NCBI GenBank assembly: GCA_947451045.1
Contig: CANFXM010000012.1
Span: forward strand, 1 to 34,952
Length of the DNA: 34,952 bases
Reading direction: 5' to 3'
DNA from: Actinomycetota bacterium
GTDB lineage: Bacteria; Actinomycetota; Actinomycetes; Nanopelagicales; Nanopelagicaceae
Both the position numbers and the translations under genes were made by a program. Of the stretch, positions 16,373-25,533 are shown in pieces (positions within the stretch are counted from its first letter, which is position 1; the number at the start of each line of letters is the position of its first letter). The notes below the pieces were generated by a model. That model saw only the letters and a list, made by a program, of their open reading frames with translations, had not been told where the DNA came from and made no database searches.

Positions 16373-17545
16373 ATGTCAGCGCAAGGAGTGACCCTTATAA
16401 CCCTCGTAATCGGTATATCTATCGGGATTGCCATTGGAATCTTGATTTCGCGTCTTCGCAATCAAGCCTCCGGAGCCACACATGCAATGGCTCAAGGTGA
16501 GATTTCATCTCTTACTAAGCAATTAGAAGAACTGCGCAAACGCGAAAATGAATCGACCCGCTTTGATGAAGCGCTCAATGATGTAAAAGCTCGTATGGCA
16601 ACTCTGACAACACAGACGCAAGATGCAGAAGTAAAACGAGCGGCTGCAGATTCCGCGATCAAAACTCAAATTGATTCAATGCGCACTGGCAATGAGTCAC
16701 TTGTAAATATTGCAACAAAACTTGAGGGTGCGCTTTCTAATTCCCAATCACGCGGAAAATATGGTGAAGCCCAACTTGAAATGATTTTACAAAGTGCCGG
16801 AATGATTGAAGGTGTTCATTACGAACGCCAAGAGTCATCACGCCTACAAAGTGGCGATGGAACTCGTCCCGATATAACTATTTCAATTCCTGGTGGTTCT
16901 AGAATCTTTATTGACTCTAAATTTCCATTTCAACGTTTCCTCGAAGCCATTGATGAAAAAGATGAGGCTGCGCGTGCATCATTGATGGCGCTTCATGCAA
17001 AAGATTTACTCAAGCATGTTGATGATCTTTATAAAAAGGAATATCAAGGTGTCTCTGATTCACCTGATTTTGTTGTGCTATTTGCTCCATTTGAATCAAT
17101 TCTCTCCGAGGCGCTACGCGCTGATCCACAATTCCTGAATAAGGCATTTGAAAAGAATGTAACTATCGCAACCCCTACAACTATGTTGGCACTCTTGCGT
17201 ACTGTCTTCTATTCATTTGGCCGACATGACCTTGCCAAAAATGCTGAAGAAATTCGTGGAGTGGCAACAGAATTCCTCAAGCGCATCGGATCCTTGCACA
17301 CCAAACTTTCAACACTTGGAGATCGCATCAAGAGTGCAGAGCGTGCATACAACGATGTCATTGCAACGGCTGAGACAACTGTGATGCGTCCGGCACGAAA
17401 GATGAGAGATCTAGGTGTCTCAAGTGGGAATAATAATCTCACCCCAATAGGTGCTATTGATGATGAAGTCCGCGCTATAAAAGGCGCTAATATTGAAATT
17501 GATTACATCGATGCAGAAGAAATTGAAGAGGATGAAAAAGAATGA
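16373..17545 (+). CDS. rmuC: RmuC family DNA recombination protein
   Basis: A 390-residue protein with an N-terminal membrane anchor (VTLITLVIGISIGIAIGIL), a charged coiled coil (about residues 30-110) and the RmuC nuclease-like domain (GKYGEAQLEMIL, FIDSKFPFQRFLEA, FVVLFAPFESILSEAL, TPTTMLALLRTV). RmuC limits inversion and recombination at short repeats and is thought to be a membrane-tethered nuclease of the restriction-endonuclease fold. The start at 16373 puts the helix at the N-terminus; a GTG at 16340 would add 11 residues and has a -10-like box at leaderless spacing, so both remain possible. The stop overlaps the next ATG (ATGA). Confidence 0.88.
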   Translation: MSAQGVTLITLVIGISIGIAIGILISRLRNQASGATHAMAQGEISSLTKQLEELRKRENESTRFDEALNDVKARMATLTTQTQDAEVKRAAADSAIKTQIDSMRTGNESLVNIATKLEGALSNSQSRGKYGEAQLEMILQSAGMIEGVHYERQESSRLQSGDGTRPDITISIPGGSRIFIDSKFPFQRFLEAIDEKDEAARASLMALHAKDLLKHVDDLYKKEYQGVSDSPDFVVLFAPFESILSEALRADPQFLNKAFEKNVTIATPTTMLALLRTVFYSFGRHDLAKNAEEIRGVATEFLKRIGSLHTKLSTLGDRIKSAERAYNDVIATAETTVMRPARKMRDLGVSSGNNNLTPIGAIDDEVRAIKGANIEIDYIDAEEIEEDEKE

Positions 17546-17946
17546 GTGTAGGTACAAACACAAAGCCGCTGATCCAAGGCCCTGGACTAAAATCACCCGG
17601 AATTGTTGTACTGCAATTTCTCTTCATCGGACTCTTTGCTGCAATTGAAATTATTTTCCGAAAAGGTGTGGGCCTACCAACTGGAATCGCGCTATGTATT
17701 GCCCTCTACGGTGGACTTCGATTTGGACGCAAGGGAACGACCTATGTCAGCGTTGTTACTCCACCCATTGTCTTTGCAATTTGCGTCTTCGCACTCGTAG
17801 TTCTCTCTGATGGATTTAAGCCTTCAAGAATAGGAATTGATTTCATTGCATCTCTTGCAAGTGAAGCACCCTTTCTTATTCTGAGCGCACTCTACGGTTG
17901 GTTTGTTTACTTCAATGAGAAAGCAAAGAGTCGACCTTCTCGATAA
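17542..17946 (+). CDS. DUF6542-like small integral membrane protein
   Basis: A 134-residue protein with four predicted membrane helices and a basic C-terminus (KAKSRPSR). It resembles the actinobacterial DUF6542 family, whose members sit next to ychF and ispH in mycobacteria; that neighbourhood is kept here. Function unknown. Its start overlaps the rmuC stop, so it is translationally coupled to rmuC. Confidence 0.65.
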   Translation: MSVGTNTKPLIQGPGLKSPGIVVLQFLFIGLFAAIEIIFRKGVGLPTGIALCIALYGGLRFGRKGTTYVSVVTPPIVFAICVFALVVLSDGFKPSRIGIDFIASLASEAPFLILSALYGWFVYFNEKAKSRPSR

Positions 17947-17963
17947 ATATGGGGATAACCCTT

Positions 17964-17969
17964 TAGAGT
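17964..17969 (+). promoter_or_regulatory. -10 box TAGAGT, leaderless spacing
   Basis: TAGAGT ends exactly six bases before the GTG start at 17976, with no Shine-Dalgarno possible at the right distance other than the AGGGG that itself lies in the spacer. Matches the leaderless pattern seen before xseA and ispH. Confidence 0.5.
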
Positions 17970-17975
17970 AGGGGC

Positions 17976-19145
17976 GTGCTTGCTCCTGAAATACACCGCG
18001 CAAAACGAGCAATTCTTATTGGTTATATTACAAATGGAATTGCACTTGGTTCTTTTATTTCACGCATTCCAGATTACAAACGAATTCTGCATGTGACCGA
18101 TGGTCGTTTAGGTTCAGCACTAGTTTTCGGATCTATTGGCGTTGTTTTAGCGCTGGGTCCTGCAGGTAGAAACGCTGCCAAATATGGAAGTAAACCTCTC
18201 ATTGTTGGCTCAGCTGTAGCAGTAGGTGTAACTATTCCAGGAATCGGACTGCTATTTAATATTTATACGTTAGCTATTTCATTATTTCTGTGGGGAATTA
18301 CACTCGGAATCCAAGACATTTCATTATCTGCTCATGGTGTTGCATTAGAACAAAAATCAGGCACAAAAATGCTGAGCACAATGCATGCAATGTATTCACT
18401 TGGTTCAATAATTGGAGTAGGTACCGGTGGAGTTATCGCTCAATTGGGAATTTCACCACTGATACATTTATCAAACCTCGGGGTCTTGCTAATACTGAGT
18501 GCATTTGTAATCAATCCACTTCTTTTGCCAGCAAATATGGATCAGCACAACCCTGAAGGCCACAAACGAAATCGTAAGCGTCCAGGAATTTTTTGGATTC
18601 TTGGATTACTTGGAGTTTGCGCTGCAATTAGTGAAGGTATTGCAAGTGACTGGGGTGGAGTCCTTGCAAGAGATACATATGGCGCATCACCATTTGTAGC
18701 ATCACTTCCGTACGCGCTTTTCTCCACACTCATGGTTATTGGAAGATTATCTGGTGACAAACTTTCCCACAGATTTGGAACTTCGAGATTGCTCACTGCA
18801 GGGGGACTCATTGCAGGTATTGGACTTGCAACAGGAATGTTGATGCATAGCATTCAAGGAGAATTTCTTGGTTGGTTCTTTTTAGGTGTTGGCGTAAGCG
18901 CAGTTATTCCATTACTCATGAGCGCAGCTGGAGAAATTGCATCTAAACAATATCCCGACACTATTGCCCCATCTGAAGCTGTTGCAATGATTGCCGGAAT
19001 TTCTTATTTTGCATTTATCGCGGCTCCACCAATGATTGGCTTCCTATCTGACCAAATAACATTGCGCTACGCACTCTTTGTGCCCGCAGGGCTTGCATTA
19101 TTGATGGCATTTGGCGCGAGATACGCGCGCAGTAGCGATCGCTAG
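17976..19145 (+). CDS. MFS transporter, YbjJ-like
   Basis: A 389-residue major facilitator protein with about 12 hydrophobic helices. The opening RAKRAILIGYITNGIALGSFISRIPDYKRIL followed by TDGRLGSALVF is characteristic of the YbjJ-type MFS branch (helix 1, then the RIPDxK loop), and IAAPPMIGFLSD and KLSHRFGTSRLL in the second half are motif-A-like loops. The branch has poorly known substrates (sugars or small metabolites are suggested). GTG start with a leaderless-type -10. The stop is one base from the convergent ispH stop. Confidence 0.82.
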   Translation: MLAPEIHRAKRAILIGYITNGIALGSFISRIPDYKRILHVTDGRLGSALVFGSIGVVLALGPAGRNAAKYGSKPLIVGSAVAVGVTIPGIGLLFNIYTLAISLFLWGITLGIQDISLSAHGVALEQKSGTKMLSTMHAMYSLGSIIGVGTGGVIAQLGISPLIHLSNLGVLLILSAFVINPLLLPANMDQHNPEGHKRNRKRPGIFWILGLLGVCAAISEGIASDWGGVLARDTYGASPFVASLPYALFSTLMVIGRLSGDKLSHRFGTSRLLTAGGLIAGIGLATGMLMHSIQGEFLGWFFLGVGVSAVIPLLMSAAGEIASKQYPDTIAPSEAVAMIAGISYFAFIAAPPMIGFLSDQITLRYALFVPAGLALLMAFGARYARSSDR

Positions 19146-19146
19146 A

Positions 19147-20103
19147 TTATTTGGATTCTGCTGCTTTCATATCTTTGCGAAGTTCAGGTGGCAACGAGAA
19201 AAGTAGTGACTCTTCCATTGCTGTAACAGTCTCGACCTCGCCAAAGCCGCGCTGTGCCAACCAGGCCAATAAATCATTAACTAGAATTTCGGGAACAGAT
19301 GCACCACTTGTTACACCAACAGTTTCAACACCTTCAAGCCACTCATCTTTTGCCTCTGCTGCATAGTCAAGTAAAAATGCTTGAGGAGTTCCATACTCTT
19401 TTGCAACTTCAACTAAGCGCACTGAATTTGAAGAGTTCGGCGAACCAACTACCAATACAAGATCTGCCTGTGGAGCAATAGCTTTGATTGCCTCTTGGCG
19501 ATTTTGCGTTGCGTAACAAATATCGTCACTGGGTGGATCTTGAATCTCTGGAAAACGTTCCTTCAAAATTGCAACAGCGTCAAGAGTTTCATCAACACTC
19601 AAAGTTGTTTGTGATAACCATACGAGTTTCTTTCCAGGAGTTGGAATAACGTTTCTGGCACCATCGATTCCATCTATGACTCGAACTTGCCCAACTGCTT
19701 CACCGGCAGTGCCTTCGACTTCTTCATGACCATGATGACCAATCAATAAAATTTCAGCATCTTCGGTTGCAAATCGTTTTACTTCATTATGAACTTTTGT
19801 CACTAGTGGACAAGTGGCATCAATTGTTTTTAGATTACGAGCTGCTGCCTCTTCGTGAACAATGGGTGCTACACCGTGAGCAGAAAAAACTACAGTTTTA
19901 CCCTCTGGAACTTCATCAGTCTCATCGACAAAGATTGCTCCGCGAGCTTCAAGGGTTGCAACCACATGTTTATTGTGAACAATCTGCTTTCGGACATAGA
20001 CCGGGGCGCCATAGAGAGCGAGTGCTTTTTCAACGGTGATAACGGCGCGGTCGACACCTGCGCAATATCCGCGGGGCGCAGCAAGGAGAACTCTCTTAGC
20101 CAT
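19147..20103 (-). CDS. ispH: 4-hydroxy-3-methylbut-2-enyl diphosphate reductase
   Basis: A 318-residue IspH (LytB), the last enzyme of the MEP isoprenoid pathway, converting HMBPP to IPP and DMAPP. The three [4Fe-4S] cysteines are visible: C14 ([11 protein letters not shown]), C98 ([12 protein letters not shown]) and C196 ([13 protein letters not shown]). Also present: [21 protein letters not shown] and [13 protein letters not shown]. It feeds the cis-prenyltransferase encoded at 25534-26337. Divergent from xseA across 25 bases; TAGACT lies six bases before the ATG. Confidence 0.96.
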   Translation of the reverse strand: MAKRVLLAAPRGYCAGVDRAVITVEKALALYGAPVYVRKQIVHNKHVVATLEARGAIFVDETDEVPEGKTVVFSAHGVAPIVHEEAAARNLKTIDATCPLVTKVHNEVKRFATEDAEILLIGHHGHEEVEGTAGEAVGQVRVIDGIDGARNVIPTPGKKLVWLSQTTLSVDETLDAVAILKERFPEIQDPPSDDICYATQNRQEAIKAIAPQADLVLVVGSPNSSNSVRLVEVAKEYGTPQAFLLDYAAEAKDEWLEGVETVGVTSGASVPEILVNDLLAWLAQRGFGEVETVTAMEESLLFSLPPELRKDMKAAESK

Positions 20104-20109
20104 AGGGCG

Positions 20110-20122
20110 AGTCTATTAGGCT
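20110..20122. promoter_or_regulatory. Back-to-back leaderless -10 boxes of ispH and xseA
   Basis: TAGACT on the minus strand (20115-20110) is six bases before ATG 20103, and TAGGCT on the plus strand (20117-20122) is six bases before ATG 20129. The two boxes are separated by a single base. Neither gene has a Shine-Dalgarno sequence. This is the clearest example of the arrangement in the window. Confidence 0.6.
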
Positions 20123-20128
20123 CATCTC

Positions 20129-21334
20129 ATGTTCGAAACTTCAAGTGAATCCCCCGCACCTGTGCGCGTGGTCACTGAGGCGATCAAAGAATATGTAGAT
20201 CGCTTAGGGCCAATCTGGGTTGAGGGTGAAATTTCTGAACTCAACGAACGCAGTGGAACTATGGCATTTATCCGTCTTCGCGATACCAGTGTCGATATGT
20301 CTTTATCTGTTATGTGTCATAAATCTGTCATTGCTTCGGTGCAACCGCTTCCACAAAATGCACGCGTAGTGCTCCTTGCAAAAGCATCCTGGTACACAAA
20401 AAATGGATCACTTACATTATCTGCTCGTGAAATTCGCCAAGTTGGTGTTGGTGAATTACTTGCTCGATTAGAACATCTCAAAAGCGTTCTCGCTGCTGAA
20501 GGATTATTTGATAGCGATCGAAAAGTTGGGCTCCCACTTCTGCCCCGAAAAGTTGGTCTCATTTGTGGTCGTAATACAGATGCCATGAAAGATGTTGTAG
20601 AAAATGGCAAGCGACGCTGGCCCATGGTGGAATTTGAAATTCGTGAAGTAACAGTGCAAGGAGCGGCTGCAGTTTCAGAAGTTTCACAGGCGCTGCGCGA
20701 ACTAGAAGCAGATGAAGAGGTTGATGTCATCATCATTACTCGCGGAGGTGGTTCATTTGAAGATCTACTTCCATTTAGCGATGAAGGACTCGTTCGTCTG
20801 GCTGCCTCTTGTCATACTCCTATAGTCAGCGCAATTGGTCATGAGAAAGATGCACCATTGCTTGACCTGGTTGCAGATTTCCGAGCATCAACACCAACAG
20901 ATGCTGCAAAGCATGTTGTGCCAGATTTAGCCGAAGAATTAGCACTTATTGAGCAGTTACGTAATAGAACACGTCGTCGCATCGTGACCATGGTTGAACT
21001 AGAGAGCACTCGAATTAAGAATCTACACGATCGTCCCGTCATGAAAGATCCTTCACTTCTTATCACTTCTCGGGCCGAAATTATTGGCGCATTGCGCGAT
21101 CGTGCAGGGCGCAGTTTTAAAGAGAGTTTGAAGTTAGCGAAAGAAGAACTCAAGCAGATTCGTGCACGAGTTCGTTCCCTTTCACCGCAAGCAACTTTGG
21201 ACCGTGGATATTCAGTTGTGCAATTAGCCTCCGGTGAAATTGCGCGCGATCCTAAGAAAATCAAAGCCGGTGACCTATTACGGCTACGTTTAGCAATGGG
21301 TGAGACTGAAGCCACAGCAATTGGGAAGCAGTAA
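20129..21334 (+). CDS. xseA: Exodeoxyribonuclease VII large subunit
   Basis: A 401-residue XseA. The N-terminal OB-fold (PIWVEGEISELNERSGTMAFIRLRD) is followed by the catalytic region with CGRNTDAMKDVVENGKRRWP, ITRGGGSFEDLLPFSDE and SAIGHEKDAPLLDLVADFRA, then a coiled-coil C-terminus with the conserved LDRGYSVV. With several XseB chains it degrades single-stranded DNA into oligonucleotides from both ends. xseB follows after 17 bases. Confidence 0.96.
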   Translation: MFETSSESPAPVRVVTEAIKEYVDRLGPIWVEGEISELNERSGTMAFIRLRDTSVDMSLSVMCHKSVIASVQPLPQNARVVLLAKASWYTKNGSLTLSAREIRQVGVGELLARLEHLKSVLAAEGLFDSDRKVGLPLLPRKVGLICGRNTDAMKDVVENGKRRWPMVEFEIREVTVQGAAAVSEVSQALRELEADEEVDVIIITRGGGSFEDLLPFSDEGLVRLAASCHTPIVSAIGHEKDAPLLDLVADFRASTPTDAAKHVVPDLAEELALIEQLRNRTRRRIVTMVELESTRIKNLHDRPVMKDPSLLITSRAEIIGALRDRAGRSFKESLKLAKEELKQIRARVRSLSPQATLDRGYSVVQLASGEIARDPKKIKAGDLLRLRLAMGETEATAIGKQ

Positions 21335-21351
21335 GGGAGTAGATTTATCAC

Positions 21352-21549
21352 ATGAGCGCTGAAAAGAAATTGTCGTACGAGGCAGCCCGAGATGAATTAG
21401 CTGAGGTTGTCGAAGCTCTCGAATCTGGAAGTGAGACTCTGGAAGAGTCGCTCAAGTTGTGGGAGCGCGGCGAAGAATTAGCAAAAATCTGCCAGGAATG
21501 GCTCGATGGTGCTCGCAAAAAACTTGATGCAGTGAAACCAGCAAAGTAG
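21352..21549 (+). CDS. xseB: Exodeoxyribonuclease VII small subunit
   Basis: A 65-residue helical protein with the XseB core: SYEAARDELAEVVEALESG, then LEESLKLWERGEELAKICQEWLDGA and a basic tail. It binds the XseA coiled coil to form the active nuclease. AAGGGAG lies upstream but somewhat far (about 13 bases) from the ATG. Normal length for the family; fumarase follows after 8 bases. Confidence 0.93.
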   Translation: MSAEKKLSYEAARDELAEVVEALESGSETLEESLKLWERGEELAKICQEWLDGARKKLDAVKPAK

Positions 21550-21557
21550 ATCTTTAA

Positions 21558-23219
21558 ATGTCACCAACTTTTTCATATTCAGATTTATTGCCGATTGGTG
21601 CAGATAAAACTCAATATAGAAAAATAGGTAGCCAAGGCGTAAGCACTATAAAACATGGTGATAAAGAATTCTTACAGGTTGAACCCATCGCACTTGAAAT
21701 ACTTACCGAAACTGCAATTCACGATATTTCGCACTATTTACGCCCAGATCACTTACAACAGCTCGCAAATATCATCAGTGATCCTGAAGCATCACCGAAT
21801 GATCGTTTCGTAGCCATTGATTTACTCAAAAATGCAAATATTTCTGCTGGCGGTGTTTTGCCCATGTGCCAGGACACAGGCACCGCAATCGTTATGGGTA
21901 AAAAAGGTCAATATGTGTTGACCACAGGAAAAGATGAGATTGCAATCTCACAAGGAATTTATGATGCTTATACAAAGCTCAATCTGCGCTATTCACAAAT
22001 GGCACCAATTACTACCTGGGAAGAAAAAAACACAGGAAATAATTTGCCAGCCCAAGTAGAAATTTATGCTGATTCCGATCACACTGATGAGTACAACTTT
22101 CTTTTCATTGCAAAGGGTGGCGGTAGTGCTAACAAATCTTTCCTTTATCAAGAGACTAAGGCAGTACTGAACCCAACATCTCTCATGAAATGGCTTGATG
22201 AAAAGTTGCGCTCTATTGGAACAGCGGCTTGCCCTCCCTATCACTTAGCAATTGTCATCGGCGGAACAAGTGCTGAGCACACTGTAAAAACTGCAAAACT
22301 CGCATCGACTAAATATTTGGATTCTCTGCCAACATCAGGAGATGCTGCAACTGGTCATGGTTTCCGCGATATTGAATTAGAAGAGCAGGTTTTAGAACTT
22401 ACTCGCACCCTTGGAATCGGCGCACAATTTGGTGGTAAATATTTCTGCCACGATGTGCGCGTTGTTCGCCTTCCACGCCATGGTGCATCACTGCCTATCG
22501 CAATTGCCGTCTCCTGTTCAGCTGATCGCCAAGCTAAAGGAAAGATCACCAAAGAGGGCATTTTTATTGAGGAATTAGAGCGCGACCCAGCGCACTTCTT
22601 ACCCGATACAACTGAGCAACATTTGGGTGAGAATACTGACGTTGTTGCAATCGACCTCAATAAACCTATGGCACAAATTCGGGCAGAGCTTTCAAAGTAT
22701 CCAATCAAAACTCGTCTTTCATTGACGGGGACAATTGTTGTTGCTCGAGATCTAGCACATGCTCGTATCAAAGAGATGCTCGATGCTGGAAAACCAATGC
22801 CTGAATATCTGAAGAAATATGCTGTTTATTACGCAGGTCCGGCTAAGACTCCTGTTGGTTATGCATCAGGTTCTTTTGGTCCAACAACTGCTGGCCGGAT
22901 GGATTCCTATGTGGAGCAATTCCAAAATGCTGGCGGTTCATTTGTAATGCTCGCAAAAGGGAACCGATCCAAAGCCGTCACTGATGCTTGCAAAACTCAT
23001 GGCGGTTATCATTTAGGATCAATCGGTGGGCCTGCAGCGCGCCTTGCCCAAGATTGCATCAAGAAAGTTGAAGTACTCGATTTTGAAGATTTAGGAATGG
23101 AAGCAATCTGGAAAATAGATGTTGTGGATTTTCCTGCTTTTATAGTTGTCGATGATAAAGGAAATGATTTCTTTGCAGAAACTAGCAAACCGATGAGTAT
23201 CGGATCTCGACCAGCCTAA
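21558..23219 (+). CDS. fumA: Class I fumarate hydratase (Fe-S)
   Basis: A 553-residue single-chain class I fumarase that interconverts fumarate and malate in the TCA cycle. Alpha and beta domains are fused as in E. coli FumA/FumB. Cysteines C104 (PMCQDTGTA), C225 (GTAACPPYH) and C320 (AVSCSADR) line up with the three [4Fe-4S] ligands of E. coli FumA; the C-terminal part has [13 protein letters not shown] and the lyase-type GSIGGPAA. Oxygen-sensitive cluster chemistry is expected. It follows xseB by 8 bases, so it is probably in the same transcript. The stop is 3 bases from the convergent next gene. Confidence 0.95.
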   Translation: MSPTFSYSDLLPIGADKTQYRKIGSQGVSTIKHGDKEFLQVEPIALEILTETAIHDISHYLRPDHLQQLANIISDPEASPNDRFVAIDLLKNANISAGGVLPMCQDTGTAIVMGKKGQYVLTTGKDEIAISQGIYDAYTKLNLRYSQMAPITTWEEKNTGNNLPAQVEIYADSDHTDEYNFLFIAKGGGSANKSFLYQETKAVLNPTSLMKWLDEKLRSIGTAACPPYHLAIVIGGTSAEHTVKTAKLASTKYLDSLPTSGDAATGHGFRDIELEEQVLELTRTLGIGAQFGGKYFCHDVRVVRLPRHGASLPIAIAVSCSADRQAKGKITKEGIFIEELERDPAHFLPDTTEQHLGENTDVVAIDLNKPMAQIRAELSKYPIKTRLSLTGTIVVARDLAHARIKEMLDAGKPMPEYLKKYAVYYAGPAKTPVGYASGSFGPTTAGRMDSYVEQFQNAGGSFVMLAKGNRSKAVTDACKTHGGYHLGSIGGPAARLAQDCIKKVEVLDFEDLGMEAIWKIDVVDFPAFIVVDDKGNDFFAETSKPMSIGSRPA

Positions 23220-23222
23220 ATT

Positions 23223-23816
23223 TTAGTAAGAATGTCTGCGCTGCCACTGTGCCCATGCTTTGCATGGAGTGTCATAGCGAATATCGATGTAGCGAATTCC
23301 CCAACGAATTTGGGTAACAGGATTTGTGCGCCAGTCAGTTGAGATAACTTCCATCTTGTCGGCCGGAAACGCTTGCGCGATTCCGTGGGCACCCGATCGA
23401 TAGTTGTGAGCCTTGTAATTCCAATGGCTCTCTCTCGTCCAAAGTTTATTGAGACATGTGAACTGTGTTGTTCCCATGCCATATTCGTTGAGCAGGATTG
23501 TCTTAGCCACAATTTTTGCGCCGGTTTGAGTGCGGGCTAATTCGACCTGAGAGCTCTGCGTCGAAACCAGAGCGAGCTCGCCAGAGAAAAGTGTGCTCTT
23601 TGTAGCCGAAAGATTGAAACCGCTAGGTGCCGGATCCCCGGCTGTTGCGGGAGCCGTAGTTGCCTCATCTTGTAGGTCTGGAAGTGCAAGGTGGGTGGTC
23701 ATCGGAAATTCAAGGCCATAGGCACTTGGCTGGGCGGTGGCAAGAAAGAGCATCGCAGCAATGACTAGCCATGGCGCGATAAATTTATTCTTGCGCACGA
23801 GTTCAAACTTCTTCAT
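23223..23816 (-). CDS. Secreted lytic-transglycosylase-like protein
   Basis: A 197-residue exported protein. A basic start and hydrophobic FIAPWLVIAAMLFLATA form a signal peptide or anchor, then a low-complexity Ala/Pro/Thr linker, then a compact C-terminal domain (from about residue 118): CLNKLWTRESHWNYKA with probable catalytic Glu129, SGAHGIAQAFPADKM, DWRTNPVTQIRWGIRYI and a final YDTPCKAWAQWQRRHSY. This is the small transglycosylase-like domain of actinobacterial cell-wall remodelling proteins; cleavage of peptidoglycan glycan strands is expected. Two cysteines may form a disulfide. A strong Shine-Dalgarno (GGAAGGAG) 7 bases before the ATG, plus a long upstream region, sets it apart from leaderless neighbours. 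Confidence 0.85.
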   Translation of the reverse strand: MKKFELVRKNKFIAPWLVIAAMLFLATAQPSAYGLEFPMTTHLALPDLQDEATTAPATAGDPAPSGFNLSATKSTLFSGELALVSTQSSQVELARTQTGAKIVAKTILLNEYGMGTTQFTCLNKLWTRESHWNYKAHNYRSGAHGIAQAFPADKMEVISTDWRTNPVTQIRWGIRYIDIRYDTPCKAWAQWQRRHSY

Positions 23817-24016
23817 TGCCCTACTCCTTCCTTCTCACCTGTAATAAATCCTCAAAGAGTCTTGACCCTTTTCCTGATGGAAAGAGGGCACATGGCTCTT
23901 GGGAAGGTCTTTAGAGTGGCAAAGTGGGGGCGCACCAGCAAATCTAAATAGGCGCGAGTCACATTTTTTATAGATTCTCAGGAAGTGTGGATAGGTAAAA
24001 GTGCAGGTCAGTCACT
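23817..24016 (-). other. 200-base leader region of the transglycosylase gene
   Basis: No ORF is evident. On the minus strand TATAAA (23972-23967) is a possible -10, which would give a leader of about 140 bases. It contains a TTTAGA/TCTAAA inverted repeat (23943-23948 with 23910-23915) enclosing a GC-rich segment, and an AAAGGGTC/GACTCTTT pairing closer to the gene. I could not match it to a known riboswitch class. Confidence 0.35.
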
Positions 24017-24058
24017 AAAAAAGAGGAAATGTCCGATTTGTCGCTGTGACATTTCTCT
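24017..24058 (-). terminator. Rho-independent terminator after phoH2
   Basis: Minus strand: AGAGAAATGTC pairs with GACATTTCCTCT (11 bp, one bulge, 14-base loop), followed by a run of six T. It begins five bases after the phoH2 stop. The plus strand lacks a T-run, so it works in one direction. Confidence 0.75.
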
Positions 24059-24063
24059 TGGGA

Positions 24064-25380
24064 CTAAACGGGGCCTGGCCCCTCCAGCATTTCGGTAACG
24101 AGGGCGGCTATGGCAGAGCGCTCGCTGCGGGTCAAGGTGATGTGGGCAAAGAGTGGATGACCTTTGAGGGTTTCAACGACAGCCACGACTCCATCATGGC
24201 GACCCACCCGCAAGTTATCGCGTTGGGCAACATCGTGGGTCAAAACCACTCGGGAGCCCTGGCCAATTCTGGACAGGACAGTAAGTAAAACTCCCCGTTC
24301 CAAGGATTGGGCCTCATCCACAATGACATAAGAATCGTGAAGAGAACGGCCACGGATATGGGTCAGAGGCAAAACTTCGATAAGTCCGCGATCAATGATT
24401 TCATCGATGACGGGCTGACTCACGAGTGCACCCAAAGTGTCAAAGACAGCTTGGGCCCAGGGCGACATTTTTTCGCCTTCACTGCCAGGTAGATAACCAA
24501 GCTCTTGGCCACCGACTGGATAGAGCGGACGGAAGATAACAACTTTTTTATGAAGGCGCTTTTCCATCACTGCTTCTAATCCGGCGCAGAGAGCGAGCGC
24601 ACTTTTTCCGGTTCCGGCCCGGCCGCCGAGAGAAACAATTCCAATCTCATTATCGAGTAATAGGTCAAGGGCAATGCGTTGCTCCGCACTTCGCCCATGA
24701 AGTCCAAAAGCACTGCGATCACCTCGCACTAATTGCAATTGTTTATCTGCGGTGACTCTGGCTAATGCGCTACCTCGTTCTGAATGAAGGACGACTCCTG
24801 TATGCACGGGCTGTTCATGTGCGCATTCATGATCAGCGCGATCTGATGAATACAAGTCATCAATAGTTGCCGACCCAACGCTGACTTCGACGATGCCTGT
24901 CCAACCGCTATTAGAGACAAGTTCAGCTAAATATTCTTGGGCTTCAACTCCAACTGATGATGCCTTCACGCGAAGTGGCAAATCTTTTGTTACAAGAACG
25001 ACATCTTTTCCATCTGACATAAGATTTTTTGCAATGGCCAATATTCGCGAATCGTTAGTGCCATCGCGCAAAAAGCCATGGGGCAAAGTGCTCAAGTCCG
25101 TGTGATTGAGCTCGACTGAAAGAGTTCCACCTTCATCAGTCACAGTAAGAGGTTGATCAAGTCGGCCGTGAGTAATTCGCAAATCATCGAGTGCGCGAAG
25201 GGCGGCGCGGGCAAAATAACCAAGTTCTGGATGATCGCGTTTGGTCTCTAATTCACCAATAACAGCGATGGGAATAATTACTTCGTGCTCTGCAAATTTA
25301 TGAAGGGCGCCGGGATCCGCGAGCAGAACGCTCGTATCGAGAACAAAAGTCTTTTTACCTGAGTGAGCGTGAGAAGCCAA
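24064..25380 (-). CDS. phoH2: PIN-PhoH fusion ATPase/ribonuclease (PhoH2)
   Basis: A 438-residue protein joining an N-terminal PIN RNase domain ([12 protein letters not shown] with acidic D15; [32 protein letters not shown]) to a C-terminal PhoH P-loop ATPase (Walker [10 protein letters not shown] at 252-260; VIVDEAQSL at 353-360; [12 protein letters not shown]). Mycobacterial PhoH2 is described as an ATP-dependent RNA-unwinding ribonuclease. All PIN and ATPase motifs look intact. The only plausible start is TTG at 25380, because an in-frame stop lies four codons upstream. Followed by its own terminator. Confidence 0.9.
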   Translation of the reverse strand: MASHAHSGKKTFVLDTSVLLADPGALHKFAEHEVIIPIAVIGELETKRDHPELGYFARAALRALDDLRITHGRLDQPLTVTDEGGTLSVELNHTDLSTLPHGFLRDGTNDSRILAIAKNLMSDGKDVVLVTKDLPLRVKASSVGVEAQEYLAELVSNSGWTGIVEVSVGSATIDDLYSSDRADHECAHEQPVHTGVVLHSERGSALARVTADKQLQLVRGDRSAFGLHGRSAEQRIALDLLLDNEIGIVSLGGRAGTGKSALALCAGLEAVMEKRLHKKVVIFRPLYPVGGQELGYLPGSEGEKMSPWAQAVFDTLGALVSQPVIDEIIDRGLIEVLPLTHIRGRSLHDSYVIVDEAQSLERGVLLTVLSRIGQGSRVVLTHDVAQRDNLRVGRHDGVVAVVETLKGHPLFAHITLTRSERSAIAALVTEMLEGPGPV

Positions 25381-25533
25381 AGGCCTAATCTCTCATTCCT
25401 CGACTATCTATTCTCAGATAGCGAATGTAATTGTTCTCGTCGGAAAGTGCTTCTGATAGGAAAAAGGTAGAACTAGTAAGGCTTACCCCCAACACGACAC
25501 GCAGATTCTAAAAAGAAATTCTAAGTTAATTCT

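Noticed and set aside
20839-21351. 170-codon open frame on the minus strand
   Set aside because: Antisense shadow of xseA; low-complexity Arg/Ser-rich translation, no start signal.
23817-24016. c-di-AMP (ydaO) riboswitch
   Set aside because: Expected by gene context, but the conserved GCCGAAUCC, GGGGAACC-like and GGGGUNAAUC segments are not seen on either strand.
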